A DNA stretch of 64,000 nucleotides from Burkholderia cepacia (GTDB taxonomy: Bacteria; Pseudomonadota; Gammaproteobacteria; Burkholderiales; Burkholderiaceae). Each line of letters begins with the position of its first letter. The first letter of the stretch is position 1. Positions 54,935 to 63,534 of this stretch are shown here, piece after piece. The notes under the pieces are model-generated. The model made no database searches, had not been told where the DNA came from, and worked only from the letters and a program-made list of their open reading frames with translations. The stretch covers positions 3,686,730 to 3,750,729 of the forward strand of contig NZ_CP013443.1 of NCBI RefSeq assembly GCF_001718835.1, given 5' to 3'. The translations under genes were made by a program, and so were the position numbers.

Positions 54935-55282
54935 TTATTGCTTGACGAAGCGCGAATCGGTCCAGAGACCCTGCTGGTCGCTGTTGTCGGCGCTGACGAA
55001 CTGCACGTCGCCCTGGTCGACCGACACGACGCGGAAACGCTGGCCTTCCGGCACCGACAGGCAACGGTAGTCGTCGAAGTATTGCTGCTTCGCCTGCGAC
55101 TTGCCGTCACGTTCGTGACTCAGTACGGAGTCCAGATTGTCTTTCGACAGGCAGCCCCATGCGTTCTTCGTCAACTGGATTTCCTGCGCCGGCTTGACGG
55201 CCGAATCGCCGCCCGCCTGGGCAATCGACACCACGGCAAATGCACCGACAAGCGCAACAAACACACCGGTTCGTTTCATCAT
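54935..55282 (-). CDS. Small exported hypothetical protein
   Basis: 115 residues with a signal peptide ending near SIAQAGGD (about residue 23). The mature domain has two Cys (WGCLSK; YRCLSVPEGQRFRVVS) that may form a disulfide and an SH3-like run of beta strands. No family recognised. GGAG eight bases before the first Met supports that start. Confidence 0.78.
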   Translation of the reverse strand: MMKRTGVFVALVGAFAVVSIAQAGGDSAVKPAQEIQLTKNAWGCLSKDNLDSVLSHERDGKSQAKQQYFDDYRCLSVPEGQRFRVVSVDQGDVQFVSADNSDQQGLWTDSRFVKQ

Positions 55283-55675
55283 GTTCAGTCTCCCATGCGC
55301 GCTGGCAACAGGCTGGGTTAGCTATGTGTTTAAAGGTGATCGTGAACCCGCGTTTTTCACTTTAGAAGACCGGCAAGCGATAGCAAGCACATTTGTTGTG
55401 CGACCGCAATAGCGGCGGATTGTCGCATCTCGCGCGCCGCAGTTTTCGGCGACCCGTCGCCGACTTGGCAATCAACTCGTGCGCGACGCACCGGCATGGC
55501 ACATCGGCCGTAATGCCTTGTTTGGCAAGGCTTCTAATGAATCGCCACCACTCCGGATGAACGGTTTGGATAATCCATTTCGTCATCCGGATCATTTTGA
55601 TGCGCCGCACATAAAGTCATCCGGAACATCAGCGGCTTTATCGCATTGCGCCACGTTATCAAGCGCAAACAAGAA
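55283..55675. other. Intergenic region, nothing recognised
   Basis: About 390 bases between the small exported protein and the speG terminator. An 82-codon open frame lies on the minus strand but has no ribosome site or recognisable protein pattern. The region is somewhat less GC-rich than the flanks. Confidence 0.35.
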
Positions 55676-55704
55676 AAATGCCAGGCATCGAATACCTGGC
55701 ATTT
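55676..55704 (-). terminator. Rho-independent terminator of speG
   Basis: Perfect 10-bp stem (55676-55685/55695-55704) with a 9-base loop. On the minus strand it runs into TTTTTC, just downstream of the speG stop. Confidence 0.85.
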
Positions 55705-55713
55705 ACCCGTATA

Positions 55714-56256
55714 TCAGGCCGCGCGCAGCCGCTCGAAATAATCGCTCTGGAACTGGCACATCCGGTAAGCGTTGTGATACGCGCCGTTGCCGAAAAATTC
55801 CTCGATCAATTCCGCTTCACGCCGGAACCCGCATTTCTCGTACACGTGAATCGCCGCCGCATTCGACGTGTCGACGATCAGGTACAGCTTGCGCATGTTC
55901 AGCACCTTGAACGCGTACTCGATCGCGAGGCGCGTCGCCTGGCCCGCGTAACCGCGCCCCTGGCATTGCGGCGCGATGATGATCTGGAACTCGCCGCGGC
56001 GATGGATGTAGTCGAGCTCGATCAGCTCGACGAGGCCGACCAGTTCGCCTTGCGCGTCGACCGCGACGAAACGGCGCTCGCGCTGGTCGTGCACGTGGCG
56101 GTCGTACAGTTGCGACAGTTCCGAGAAGGTTTCGTACGGCTCCTCGAACCAGTAGCGCATGATCTTTGCGTCGTTGTTCAGCTCGTGGACGAAGCGCAGG
56201 TCCTGGCGCTCCAGCGGCCGCAGCGCGAGCGTGTTGGTATCGTTCTGGAGTTGCAT
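55714..56256 (-). CDS. speG: Spermidine N1-acetyltransferase
   Basis: 180-residue GNAT acetyltransferase that acetylates spermidine or spermine with acetyl-CoA. Strong SpeG similarity: LRPLERQDLRFVHELNNDA, MRYWFEEPYETFSEL and RRGEFQIIIAPQCQGRGYAGQA, with the acetyl-CoA-binding Q/R-x-x-G-x-G/A in the last. The C-terminus EFFGNGAYHNAYRMCQFQ is also typical. Monocistronic. Confidence 0.94.
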   Translation of the reverse strand: MQLQNDTNTLALRPLERQDLRFVHELNNDAKIMRYWFEEPYETFSELSQLYDRHVHDQRERRFVAVDAQGELVGLVELIELDYIHRRGEFQIIIAPQCQGRGYAGQATRLAIEYAFKVLNMRKLYLIVDTSNAAAIHVYEKCGFRREAELIEEFFGNGAYHNAYRMCQFQSDYFERLRAA

Positions 56257-56369
56257 CGTAAGGGTCCTTGTCCCGATTGATCCCGGTGCACACGGTAAGA
56301 AAATGAACGCGGGCGAAGTTCAGAGCCTAGAATGGGATCAAGGGTTCCTGCCACCGCAAGGAGGCTATC

Positions 56370-56540
56370 GTGATCGAGCAAGTGATACTCGGAATTTTCC
56401 TCGTGCTGCCGCTCGTGATCGTGGCGGCGCTGTTTTCCGACGAACTGTGGCAGGAACATCGGCGCCAGCATCCGCGCGACGAAAACGCACCGCACATCGA
56501 CTGGAAGCATCCGTGGCGCCGCGTGCGACGCGGGCATTGA
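56370..56540 (+). CDS. Small membrane protein (GTG start)
   Basis: 56-residue protein starting at GTG 56370 with a strong AAGGAGG site five bases upstream. Residues 5-23 form one transmembrane helix (VILGIFLVLPLVIVAALF). The short cytoplasmic tail is basic and Arg/His-rich (ELWQEHRRQHPRD...HPWRRVRRGH). Function unknown. It precedes the DUF2795 gene on the same strand. Confidence 0.7.
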   Translation: MIEQVILGIFLVLPLVIVAALFSDELWQEHRRQHPRDENAPHIDWKHPWRRVRRGH

Positions 56541-56617
56541 TGATACCGCGCCGGCCGGGTTCGCTTGCGTCCATTGCCGACGCGCGGGCCGTTTCGATTC
56601 CATTGCGAGGCGCTGAC

Positions 56618-56866
56618 GTGAACGACACCCCTTCCCCCCGCAAGCCGGATATCCCGCACGAGACGATCGACCTGCAGATCGCCGACGTGCTGGCGGCCGT
56701 CCGCTACCCGGCCAACAAGGATGCGATCGTCGATGCCGCGCGCGACGCGGGCGCCAGCAACGAAGTGCTGTCGATGCTCGACGGCCTGCCCGAACAGGAC
56801 TATGCGGACGTCGACGCCGTCACGCACTGGGTTGCCGGCAACTTCGGTCCCGGCCTCGGGGTTTGA
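56618..56866 (+). CDS. DUF2795 domain protein (GTG start)
   Basis: 82-residue protein starting at GTG 56618 (VNDTPSPRKPDIPHETID), with GCGAGG upstream. The DUF2795 pattern is clear: DLQIADVLAAVRYPANKDAIVDAARDAGA, then VLSMLDGLPEQDYADV. The family is small, helical and of unknown function. It lies 77 bases after the small membrane protein gene. Confidence 0.78.
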   Translation: MNDTPSPRKPDIPHETIDLQIADVLAAVRYPANKDAIVDAARDAGASNEVLSMLDGLPEQDYADVDAVTHWVAGNFGPGLGV

Positions 56867-56951
56867 GCGCGCAACCATAACGCGATAGGATCAGGCCGCA
56901 CCGGTCGCGCGGCGACCGGGCGGCTGCGCGCACGAACGCCTCGGAGACCTC

Positions 56952-58307
56952 ATGGAAGGCATCCTGATCCAGCACACGACTCGCCGTCAGCTCTGGTTCG
57001 GCGCATTGACGGCGCTCGTCATCGTGCTCGCGCTCGGGATCGCCGCGCCGCACGCGAACGTCGCGCTGCCCGCCGTCGAGCCGTTCATGCCGATGTGCGC
57101 GCTCACCGTGTTCACGACCGCGAGCATCGCGGCGTTCTTTCTCGGCGCGCAGTTCACCGTGACCCGCCAGCCGGTGCTCGGCGCGCTCGGCGGCGCCTAC
57201 GCGTTCACCGCGCTCGCCGTCGCGCTGCAGCTGCTCACCTTTCCCGGCGTATTCGCGCCGCACGGGCTGTTCGGTGCGCAACCGCAAAGCGCCGCGTGGA
57301 TGTGGATCTTCTGGCATGCGGGCTTTCCGTCCTTCGTATTGCTGGCGTTGTTCGCGCGCGAGCGCATGGCGCGCAAGGCGATCAGCGCGCAGCGCATGCG
57401 CGGGTGGACGCTCGCGCTGATCGGCGGGCCGGCGGCCACGGCCGCGCTGCTGTGCCTGTTCGCGCTGAACGTGTCGCTGCCGCCGGCGTTTCATCCGCCG
57501 GGCGACGCGGCCGTGCTGCCCGTCAACGCCGTCGCGCTGGTCGTGTGGCTGCTCAATGCGCTGGCGCTCGTCGCCGTGCTGGCCACCGGCCGGCTGCGCA
57601 CGACCCTCGACCTGTGGCTCGCGATCGCGGTGCTCGCGTGCCTCACCGACACCACGCTGAACCTGATGAGCACCCATCGCTTCACGGTCGGCTGGTATCT
57701 CGCGCGCGTGTTCAGCATGTTCACGCCGGGGGTGCTCGTGTGCGTGCTCGCGTGGGAAGTGACGATGCTGTACCAACGGCTGTTCGAGGCGCACGCGACG
57801 CTGATCCGTTCGTCCGCGCGCGACGGCCTGACGGGCGCGTTCAACCGCATGCACTTCAACGATCATTTCCATACGCTGTTCCTGCAGTCGCGCCGACAAG
57901 GCGAACCGCTGTCGCTGCTGATGGTCGACGTCGACCGCTTCAAGTCGTACAACGACGCGTTCGGTCACGTGAAGGGCGACGCGTGCCTGATCGCCGTCGC
58001 GAATGCGCTGACGGGCGTCGTGCGCCGGCCCGCTGATCTCGTCGCGCGCTACGGCGGCGAGGAGTTCGCGATCGTGCTGCCGAACACGGGCGCGCGCGGC
58101 GCGCGGGTGGTCGCCGAGGAAGCGCGCGAGGCGGTGCTGCGGCTCAATTTGCCGACGCGCGGGCCGGCCGGGCGCGTGTCGGTCAGCGTCGGCTGCGCGA
58201 CGGCGTCACCCGACGAACTGTCGATGCCGGACGCGCTGATCGAGGCAGCCGACGCCGCGCTGTATCGCGCGAAGGATGCCGGGCGCAACCGGATCATGAC
58301 GGTGTGA
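56952..58307 (+). CDS. Membrane-bound diguanylate cyclase (MASE-GGDEF)
   Basis: 451-residue protein with about eight transmembrane segments (residues 15-275), consistent with an integral membrane sensor domain of the MASE4 kind. A C-terminal GGDEF domain (about 285-445) follows. The active-site signature is GGEEF (RYGGEEFAIVLP), with the metal Asp in LLMVDVDRFKSYND. It should make cyclic di-GMP. No RxxD inhibitory site was seen just upstream of GGEEF. No EAL domain. Confidence 0.92.
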   Translation: MEGILIQHTTRRQLWFGALTALVIVLALGIAAPHANVALPAVEPFMPMCALTVFTTASIAAFFLGAQFTVTRQPVLGALGGAYAFTALAVALQLLTFPGVFAPHGLFGAQPQSAAWMWIFWHAGFPSFVLLALFARERMARKAISAQRMRGWTLALIGGPAATAALLCLFALNVSLPPAFHPPGDAAVLPVNAVALVVWLLNALALVAVLATGRLRTTLDLWLAIAVLACLTDTTLNLMSTHRFTVGWYLARVFSMFTPGVLVCVLAWEVTMLYQRLFEAHATLIRSSARDGLTGAFNRMHFNDHFHTLFLQSRRQGEPLSLLMVDVDRFKSYNDAFGHVKGDACLIAVANALTGVVRRPADLVARYGGEEFAIVLPNTGARGARVVAEEAREAVLRLNLPTRGPAGRVSVSVGCATASPDELSMPDALIEAADAALYRAKDAGRNRIMTV

Positions 58308-58443
58308 CGCGCTTTTTCCATCGGGCGTTGTGACCGGAATAATCCGCCGTTACGCAATGCACGGTTGGGAAACGATTCCTTACAGCCGCTGCCAGGGGCG
58401 CTCGATATGCTGGGCTCATCTTGAACCTGGGCAGGTGAGCGCC

Positions 58444-58581
58444 ATGAAAACCCTGTTGTTGATTGCCGGCGTCGCCGTGCTGCTGAGCGGCTGCATCGTT
58501 GCGCCGTATGACGGTTACTACGGTGGTGGGTATTACGGCGGCGGTTACTACCATCACCATCATCATCGGGATTGGGATTGA
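58444..58581 (+). CDS. Very small Tyr/Gly/His-rich lipoprotein
   Basis: 45 residues: short signal with lipobox LLSGC (Cys17) and a mature tail of only 28 residues made of Tyr/Gly repeats (YYGGGYYGGGYY) and five His (HHHHHRDWD). It has an AGGTGAG ribosome site six bases upstream. Possible metal binding through the His run; function unknown. The tail recalls the larger exported protein at 36544. Confidence 0.72.
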   Translation: MKTLLLIAGVAVLLSGCIVAPYDGYYGGGYYGGGYYHHHHHRDWD

Positions 58582-58633
58582 GGGGGAAGGCGGACGCATG
58601 GCGGTGATTGCCGCCGTGCGCCTCAGCGCCTTG

Positions 58634-60028
58634 TCACTTCCCGATACAAAACCTGCTGAAAATCACCCCCAGCAGATCATCCGAAGTGAACTCCCCGGTA
58701 ATCGAATTGAGTTGCTCCTGCGCGAGCCGCAGTTCCTCGGCAAACAGATCGAGCGACTGAGCGCGTTGCTCCGCGTGATCCGCCGCCTGCGCGAGATGCG
58801 CCTGCGCGGCCCGCAGCGCGATCAGATGCCGCTCCCGCGCGAGATACACGCCTTCCGCCCCCGCCTGCCACCCGGCGATCCGCAGCAGCTCCGCGCGCAG
58901 CATGTCGATCCCGTCGCCGCGCTTCGCCGACAGATGCACCTCGGTCAGGTCGCCTTCCGCCGCCGGATGCTCGACGCACGCGGCCACGCCGGTCAGGTCC
59001 GTCTTGTTCAGCACGCGTACCACCGGCACGCCGCCCGGGAACCGCGCGGCAATCGTCTCGTCATCCGCCGTCATCCCGGTGCGCGAATCCAGCAGATGCA
59101 GCACGACGTCCGCACGCTCGATCTCGCTCCACGTGCGCGCAATGCCGATCCGCTCGACCTCGTCCTCCGTCTCGCGCAACCCGGCCGTATCGATGATGTG
59201 CAGCGGAATCCCTTCGACCTGGATCGTCTGCGCGACCTTGTCGCGCGTCGTGCCCGCGATCGGCGTGACGATCGCCAGCTCCGCGCCGGCCAGCGCGTTC
59301 AGCAGCGACGACTTGCCGACGTTCGGCTGCCCCGCGAGCACGACCGACAATCCTTCGCGCAACAACGCGCCTTGCCGCGCATCACCCAGCACGTGCGCGA
59401 GCTGCGCGCGAATCTTCGCGAGCTTGCCGCGCGCGTCGGCCGCTTCCAGGAAATCGATCTCTTCTTCCGGAAAATCGAGCGTCGCCTCGACCAGCATCCG
59501 CAGCGTGATCACGTCGTCGACGAGCGCGTGGATCTGCCGCGAGAACGCGCCGTCGAGCGAGCGCCCGGCCGAACGCGCCGCCGCTTCGGTGCTCGCCTCG
59601 ATCAGGTCGGCGACGGCCTCGGCCTGCGCGAGATCGAGCTTGTCGTTCAGAAACGCGCGTCGCGTGAATTCGCCGGGCTCCGCGAGCCGCAGCCCGAAAC
59701 CGCGCCCCGCATCCAGGCAGCGCTGCAGCAGCAACTGCATCACGATCGGCCCGCCGTGGCCCTGCAGCTCGAGCACGTGCTCGCCGGTGTACGAATGCGG
59801 CGCCGGGAAATACAGCGCGATCCCGCGGTCGAGCGGCGCGCCGTGCTCGTCGAGGAACGGCACGTAGCTCGCATGGCGCGGCGCGAGCTTCTGCCCGCAC
59901 AACGCGTCGATCAGCGGCAACGCGGCCGCCTCGCCGCCGCGCCCGAACGAGACACGGACGACCCCGATGCCCCCCCGGCCGGCAGCAGTGGCAATGGCGA
60001 CGATCGGATCGGAATCGGTAGCGAGCAT
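58634..60028 (-). CDS. mnmE: tRNA modification GTPase MnmE
   Basis: 464-residue GTPase that, with MnmG, installs cmnm5 groups on wobble uridine 34. It has an N-terminal folate-binding domain (PAPHSYTGEHVLELQGHGG), a helical domain with an inserted G domain (GQPNVGKSSLLNAL; PIAGTTRDK; DTAGLRE; NKTD) and the invariant C-terminal CIGK with its catalytic Cys. Part of the conserved dnaA-rpmH-rnpA-yidC-mnmE neighbourhood, here interrupted by one regulator. Confidence 0.97.
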   Translation of the reverse strand: MLATDSDPIVAIATAAGRGGIGVVRVSFGRGGEAAALPLIDALCGQKLAPRHASYVPFLDEHGAPLDRGIALYFPAPHSYTGEHVLELQGHGGPIVMQLLLQRCLDAGRGFGLRLAEPGEFTRRAFLNDKLDLAQAEAVADLIEASTEAAARSAGRSLDGAFSRQIHALVDDVITLRMLVEATLDFPEEEIDFLEAADARGKLAKIRAQLAHVLGDARQGALLREGLSVVLAGQPNVGKSSLLNALAGAELAIVTPIAGTTRDKVAQTIQVEGIPLHIIDTAGLRETEDEVERIGIARTWSEIERADVVLHLLDSRTGMTADDETIAARFPGGVPVVRVLNKTDLTGVAACVEHPAAEGDLTEVHLSAKRGDGIDMLRAELLRIAGWQAGAEGVYLARERHLIALRAAQAHLAQAADHAEQRAQSLDLFAEELRLAQEQLNSITGEFTSDDLLGVIFSRFCIGK

Positions 60029-60369
60029 GGCAATCGGAAATCAGCGGTGGAACGGCCAACCCGCGCGGATCGACGCGCGGGCATCGGGAAGGACGCCGGC
60101 ATTGTAGCGTGACGACATGCGCGTCACCCGCGCCCGCCCCAGCCACAATTAGAACTCGAACTAATTTATCCCATCAGAGATAAGATAAATACCAATCGAA
60201 CCGCGCGAGCCAACATCAGTTTCGGATAGGTACGCCCAAACAGGGCGACTCGCGCGCAGTCGGCATACCTGGATATTCCTCTGATAATAGCTTGAGACTC
60301 ATCCGAATGAGATACGTTTATCTCAATTGGTTGTCTGAAAGCCGTTAGTCGAAATGCACAATCTCCCCC
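60029..60369. promoter_or_regulatory. AT-rich divergent region with palindrome
   Basis: 341 bases between mnmE (minus) and the HTH regulator (plus). The part nearest the regulator (60156-60369) is unusually AT-rich. It contains ACTCAT-CCGA-ATGAGA (60297-60312) and the motifs GAGATAAGATAAA (60176-60188) and TTTATCTCA (60317-60325), which are partly complementary. These may be operator sites for the regulator itself. Confidence 0.4.
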
Positions 60370-60792
60370 ATGCCGACATCCGAAGAAAAAGCCGCGTTCT
60401 CGGAACGCCTGAAATTCGCCCTGCAGCGCAACCCGCACAAGATCGTGGGCGCGACGGAGCTTGCCAACCAGTTCAATCTTCGACACCACGGCGAGCATCC
60501 GGTGTCGCCGCAAACCGCGCATAAGTGGCTGACGGGCCGCACGATTCCGACGTCGGACAAACTCGCCACGCTCGCCGAATGGCTGCGCGTCGAACTCCAC
60601 TGGCTGCACTACGGCCCGTCGCCGAACGGTGCGGCGCATTCGACGCCGCAACCGCTGCCGCGCGACGAGCGCTATCCGCCGACGCCCGAGACGATCGAAC
60701 TCGCGTCGAAGATCGAAGCGTTGTCGCCGCATCATCGCTACCTCGTGCAGGAACTGGTCGAGCAGTTCTACGGCGACGCGACGAAACGCTGA
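60370..60792 (+). CDS. Orphan HTH (phage-repressor-like) transcriptional regulator
   Basis: 140-residue protein with an N-terminal XRE-like helix-turn-helix (about residues 8-75: VGATELANQFNLRHHGEHPVSPQTAHKWLTGRTIPTSDKLATLAEWL; key positions Q-AHKWL-GRTIP). A helical C-terminal segment (LASKIEALSPHHRYLVQELVEQFYG) may dimerise. It lacks a ligand or peptidase domain. It is inserted between mnmE and yidC. Target unknown. Confidence 0.8.
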   Translation: MPTSEEKAAFSERLKFALQRNPHKIVGATELANQFNLRHHGEHPVSPQTAHKWLTGRTIPTSDKLATLAEWLRVELHWLHYGPSPNGAAHSTPQPLPRDERYPPTPETIELASKIEALSPHHRYLVQELVEQFYGDATKR

Positions 60793-60805
60793 GCGCCGCA
60801 TCCGT

Positions 60806-60845
60806 AAAAAAAGCCGCAGGGCCCGAAGGCCATGCGGCTTTTTTT
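60806..60845. terminator. Bidirectional rho-independent terminator
   Basis: A 13-bp A-T-flanked stem (60806-60818/60833-60845) contains a smaller inner hairpin (GGCCCGAAGGCC region). It lies between the convergent HTH regulator and yidC genes, with poly-A and poly-T on the two sides. Confidence 0.92.
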
Positions 60846-60907
60846 GCATCGTCGCGACGGCCGGGGCCGCGGGGCGGACAGCTTCCGCCCGCGGCGCCGG
60901 CCGATCG

Positions 60908-62572
60908 TCAGGCCGGTTTCTTCTTGGCCCCGCCGAGCTTGCGCGTGATGTAGTACTGCTGGGCGATCGACAGCACGTTGTTCACGACGTAGTACAGCAC
61001 GAGGCCGGCCGGGAAGAAGAAGAACATCACCGAGAACGCGATCGGCATGAACTTCATCATCTTCGCCTGGACGGGATCCGGCGGGGTCGGGTTCAGGCTC
61101 GTCTGCACGTACATCGACACGGCCATCAGCACCGGCAGGATGAAGAACGGATCGCGCTGCGACAGGTCGTGGATCCACAGCACCCACGGCGCGCCGCGCA
61201 TTTCGACCGAGGCGAGCAGCACCCAGTACAGCGAGATGAACACCGGGATCTGGATCACGACCGGCAGGCAGCCGCCGAACGGATTGACCTTCTCGGTCTT
61301 GTACAGCTCCATCAGCGCGGCGTTCATCTTCTGCGGATCGCTCTTGAAGCGTTCGCGCAGCGCCTGCATGCGCGGCGTGATTTCCTTCATGCGCGCCATC
61401 GACTTGTAGCTCGCAGCCGACAGCGGGAAGAACACGGCCTTGATCAGGATCGTCAGCAACACGATCGACCAGCCCCAGTTGCCGATGTAGCCGTGGATCT
61501 TCTCGAGCAGCCAGAACAGCGGCTTCGCGATGATCGTCACCCAGCCGTAGTCCTTCACGAGTTCCAGGCCCGGCGCGATGCCTTCGAGCATGCGCTCTTC
61601 TTCCGGACCGGCGAACAGGCGCGCCTGCACGTCGGCCGACTGGCCCGGCGCGATCGCGGCGACCGGCTGCTTCACGCCCACGCGGTACAGCGTCGGGTCG
61701 ATCTTTTCAGCGTAGATGTCGCGCTTCACGCCCTGCTGCGGAATCCAGGCCGACGCGAAGTAGTGCTGCACCATCGCGACCCAGCCGTTGTCGGCAGAGG
61801 TCACGTAGTCGGCCTTGTTCTTGTCGAGGTCGCTGAAGTTGATCTTCTGGAAATGCTTCGCGTCCGTGTAGACCGCCGGCCCGAGGAACGTGTGCGAGAA
61901 CATCGGCGTTTCGACGGCCGTGTTGTCGCGCACCAGTTCCATGTAGACCGTCGGCGTGACCGGTGCCGTGCCGACGTTGTCGATCTTGGTGTCGACGCCG
62001 ATCACGTAGCTGCCGCGCGTGAACGTGTAGGTCTTCACGACCTTCACGCCGCCCTTCACCGGCGATTCGAACGACAGCTTCAGCGCGTTCTGGTCGCCCG
62101 TCAGCGACGTCGAGCCGGGGTTCAGCTGCGTATAGACGTCGTTGTGGTTCGGGAAATCACCGCCGAGCAGGCCCGAGCGTGCGAGATACGTATGGCCGGC
62201 CGTGTGGTCGAACAGCGTGATGTACAGGTCGGGCTGCTTGCCGTCGCCCTGCTTCTTCAGCGTCAGCTTCGCGAGCGTGCCGCCGCGCGTGTCGATTTCG
62301 CCGTCGTACACGTCGGTCGAGAACTTCACGAGCTGCGCCTGCGCGGCCGGAGCAGTGGTCGACGGTGCGGCGCCGGCTGCGGCGGCAGGCACTTCACCTG
62401 CGGTCGTCGTCGCGCCCGTGCCCGATGCACCGCCGGCAGCGGCCGCAGGGGCCGTCTGCGTGGCGCTCGGGAAGAACATCGACGGGCGTCCATGGGACCG
62501 CTGCCAGTTGTCGTACAGCATGACAGCTGACATGAAGAAGATCACCCATAGGACGGTGCGTTTGATATCCAT
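60908..62572 (-). CDS. yidC: YidC, membrane protein insertase
   Basis: 554-residue insertase/chaperone for inner-membrane proteins. It has an N-terminal signal anchor (MDIKRTVLWVIFFMSAVMLY), an Ala-rich linker and a large periplasmic beta domain. The Oxa1-type core with five transmembrane segments (WSIVLLTILIKAVFFPLS; FPAGLVLYYVVNNVLSIAQQ) follows, with a basic C-terminal tail. The start MDIKRTVLW at 62572 is standard; the longer in-frame reading covers yidD in another frame. Confidence 0.97.
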   Translation of the reverse strand: MDIKRTVLWVIFFMSAVMLYDNWQRSHGRPSMFFPSATQTAPAAAAGGASGTGATTTAGEVPAAAAGAAPSTTAPAAQAQLVKFSTDVYDGEIDTRGGTLAKLTLKKQGDGKQPDLYITLFDHTAGHTYLARSGLLGGDFPNHNDVYTQLNPGSTSLTGDQNALKLSFESPVKGGVKVVKTYTFTRGSYVIGVDTKIDNVGTAPVTPTVYMELVRDNTAVETPMFSHTFLGPAVYTDAKHFQKINFSDLDKNKADYVTSADNGWVAMVQHYFASAWIPQQGVKRDIYAEKIDPTLYRVGVKQPVAAIAPGQSADVQARLFAGPEEERMLEGIAPGLELVKDYGWVTIIAKPLFWLLEKIHGYIGNWGWSIVLLTILIKAVFFPLSAASYKSMARMKEITPRMQALRERFKSDPQKMNAALMELYKTEKVNPFGGCLPVVIQIPVFISLYWVLLASVEMRGAPWVLWIHDLSQRDPFFILPVLMAVSMYVQTSLNPTPPDPVQAKMMKFMPIAFSVMFFFFPAGLVLYYVVNNVLSIAQQYYITRKLGGAKKKPA

Positions 62573-62580
62573 GCGTTGTC

Positions 62581-62847
62581 TCAGAGTCGATGGGACCGCG
62601 CGTCGGCTTCGCCGCTTGCGCGAGTGTCGGAGTTGGGCGGCGGGACGAGGTCGATGCCGCCCGCGGAAAACGGATGGCATCGGCACACGCGCCTGACGGC
62701 GAGATACGTGCCGCGCGCGGCGCCATGATACTGGATTGCCTCGCGCGCGTAATCCGAACAGGAAGGATAAAAACGGCAACGGTTGCCGAGCATCGGGCTC
62801 ACGGCAACCTTGTAGAAGCGCAGCAAGGCGATCAATACCGTTTCCAT
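62581..62847 (-). CDS. yidD: YidD, membrane protein insertion efficiency factor
   Basis: 88-residue YidD protein with the family pattern LIALLRFYKVAVSP, NRCRFYPSCSDYA and RRVCRCHPF. Membrane-associated helper of YidC. It lies eight bases upstream of yidC in the rpmH-rnpA-yidD-yidC operon. Confidence 0.96.
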   Translation of the reverse strand: METVLIALLRFYKVAVSPMLGNRCRFYPSCSDYAREAIQYHGAARGTYLAVRRVCRCHPFSAGGIDLVPPPNSDTRASGEADARSHRL

Positions 62848-62922
62848 ACCTTGGGCGGCGCCGTTCGACGCCGCGTCAAAACCGGCCGGGCGGGCGCGAA
62901 CGCCGCACCGGGCACGGATGCG

Positions 62923-63384
62923 TCACTCGGACGCGGGCTTCGACGCCCGGCGGGCGATTTCCCGGACTGCCCTGTCGAGCAGTTCGCGGATTTCGGCCGC
63001 GCACATCGCCGCGAGCGGGGCGGAAGCCGCGCTCGGCAGCGCTTTCTTGTCGAAGCGCGTGTGCTGCCGCAGCAGCAGGTCGTAACCGGCGAATTCGGCC
63101 CGGCGCAGGCGAAACTGATCGCGCGCCAGCCGCTTCACGAGGTTGCGTGTTACCGCACGCGGCGCATACTTCTTGCCGACGACGAGCCCCAGACGCGCGG
63201 GCTGACCAGTCGGCTTGCCGTAAATCACGAAGTGCGCGGAGCGCCGCCAGGGGCGCAAACGAAAAACGGATGAAAATTCATCCGTTTTCAGAAGTCGCGC
63301 AGCTTTCGGGAAGGCGGCTTTCGTCTGCGACGGATTCGCACCCGGCTCGACGGCACCTTCCGCAGAACTGCGGACGGCGGACAC
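62923..63384 (-). CDS. rnpA: Ribonuclease P protein component
   Basis: About 153-residue basic protein subunit of RNase P. The core FPKAARLLKTDEFSSVFRLR and the RNR-type motif AVTRNLVKRLARDQFR are present. The start is uncertain: no ATG exists. GTG at 63384 has an AGG nine bases upstream; TTG at 63393 is an alternative. The first 25 residues are non-conserved. Between rpmH and yidD. Confidence 0.93.
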   Translation of the reverse strand: MSAVRSSAEGAVEPGANPSQTKAAFPKAARLLKTDEFSSVFRLRPWRRSAHFVIYGKPTGQPARLGLVVGKKYAPRAVTRNLVKRLARDQFRLRRAEFAGYDLLLRQHTRFDKKALPSAASAPLAAMCAAEIRELLDRAVREIARRASKPASE

Positions 63385-63399
63385 AGCGCGCAACCTGCC

Positions 63400-63534
63400 T
63401 TAGATGGCGAGGCGCTTGCGGCCCTTCGCGCGGCGAGCGTTGATGACCTTGCGGCCACCTGCCGTCTTCATGCGGACACGGAAGCCATGGGTGCGCTTGC
63501 GGCGCGTCACGGACGGTTGGTAAGTACGTTTCAT
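63400..63534 (-). CDS. rpmH: 50S ribosomal protein L34
   Basis: 44-residue ribosomal protein L34, with the canonical start [18 protein letters not shown] and the rest matching the family end to end. First gene of the rpmH-rnpA-yidD-yidC operon. Divergent from dnaA. Confidence 0.98.

Noticed and set aside
55362..55610. 82-codon minus frame upstream of the small exported protein
   Set aside because: No ribosome site, no family, and an amino-acid mix like random translation.
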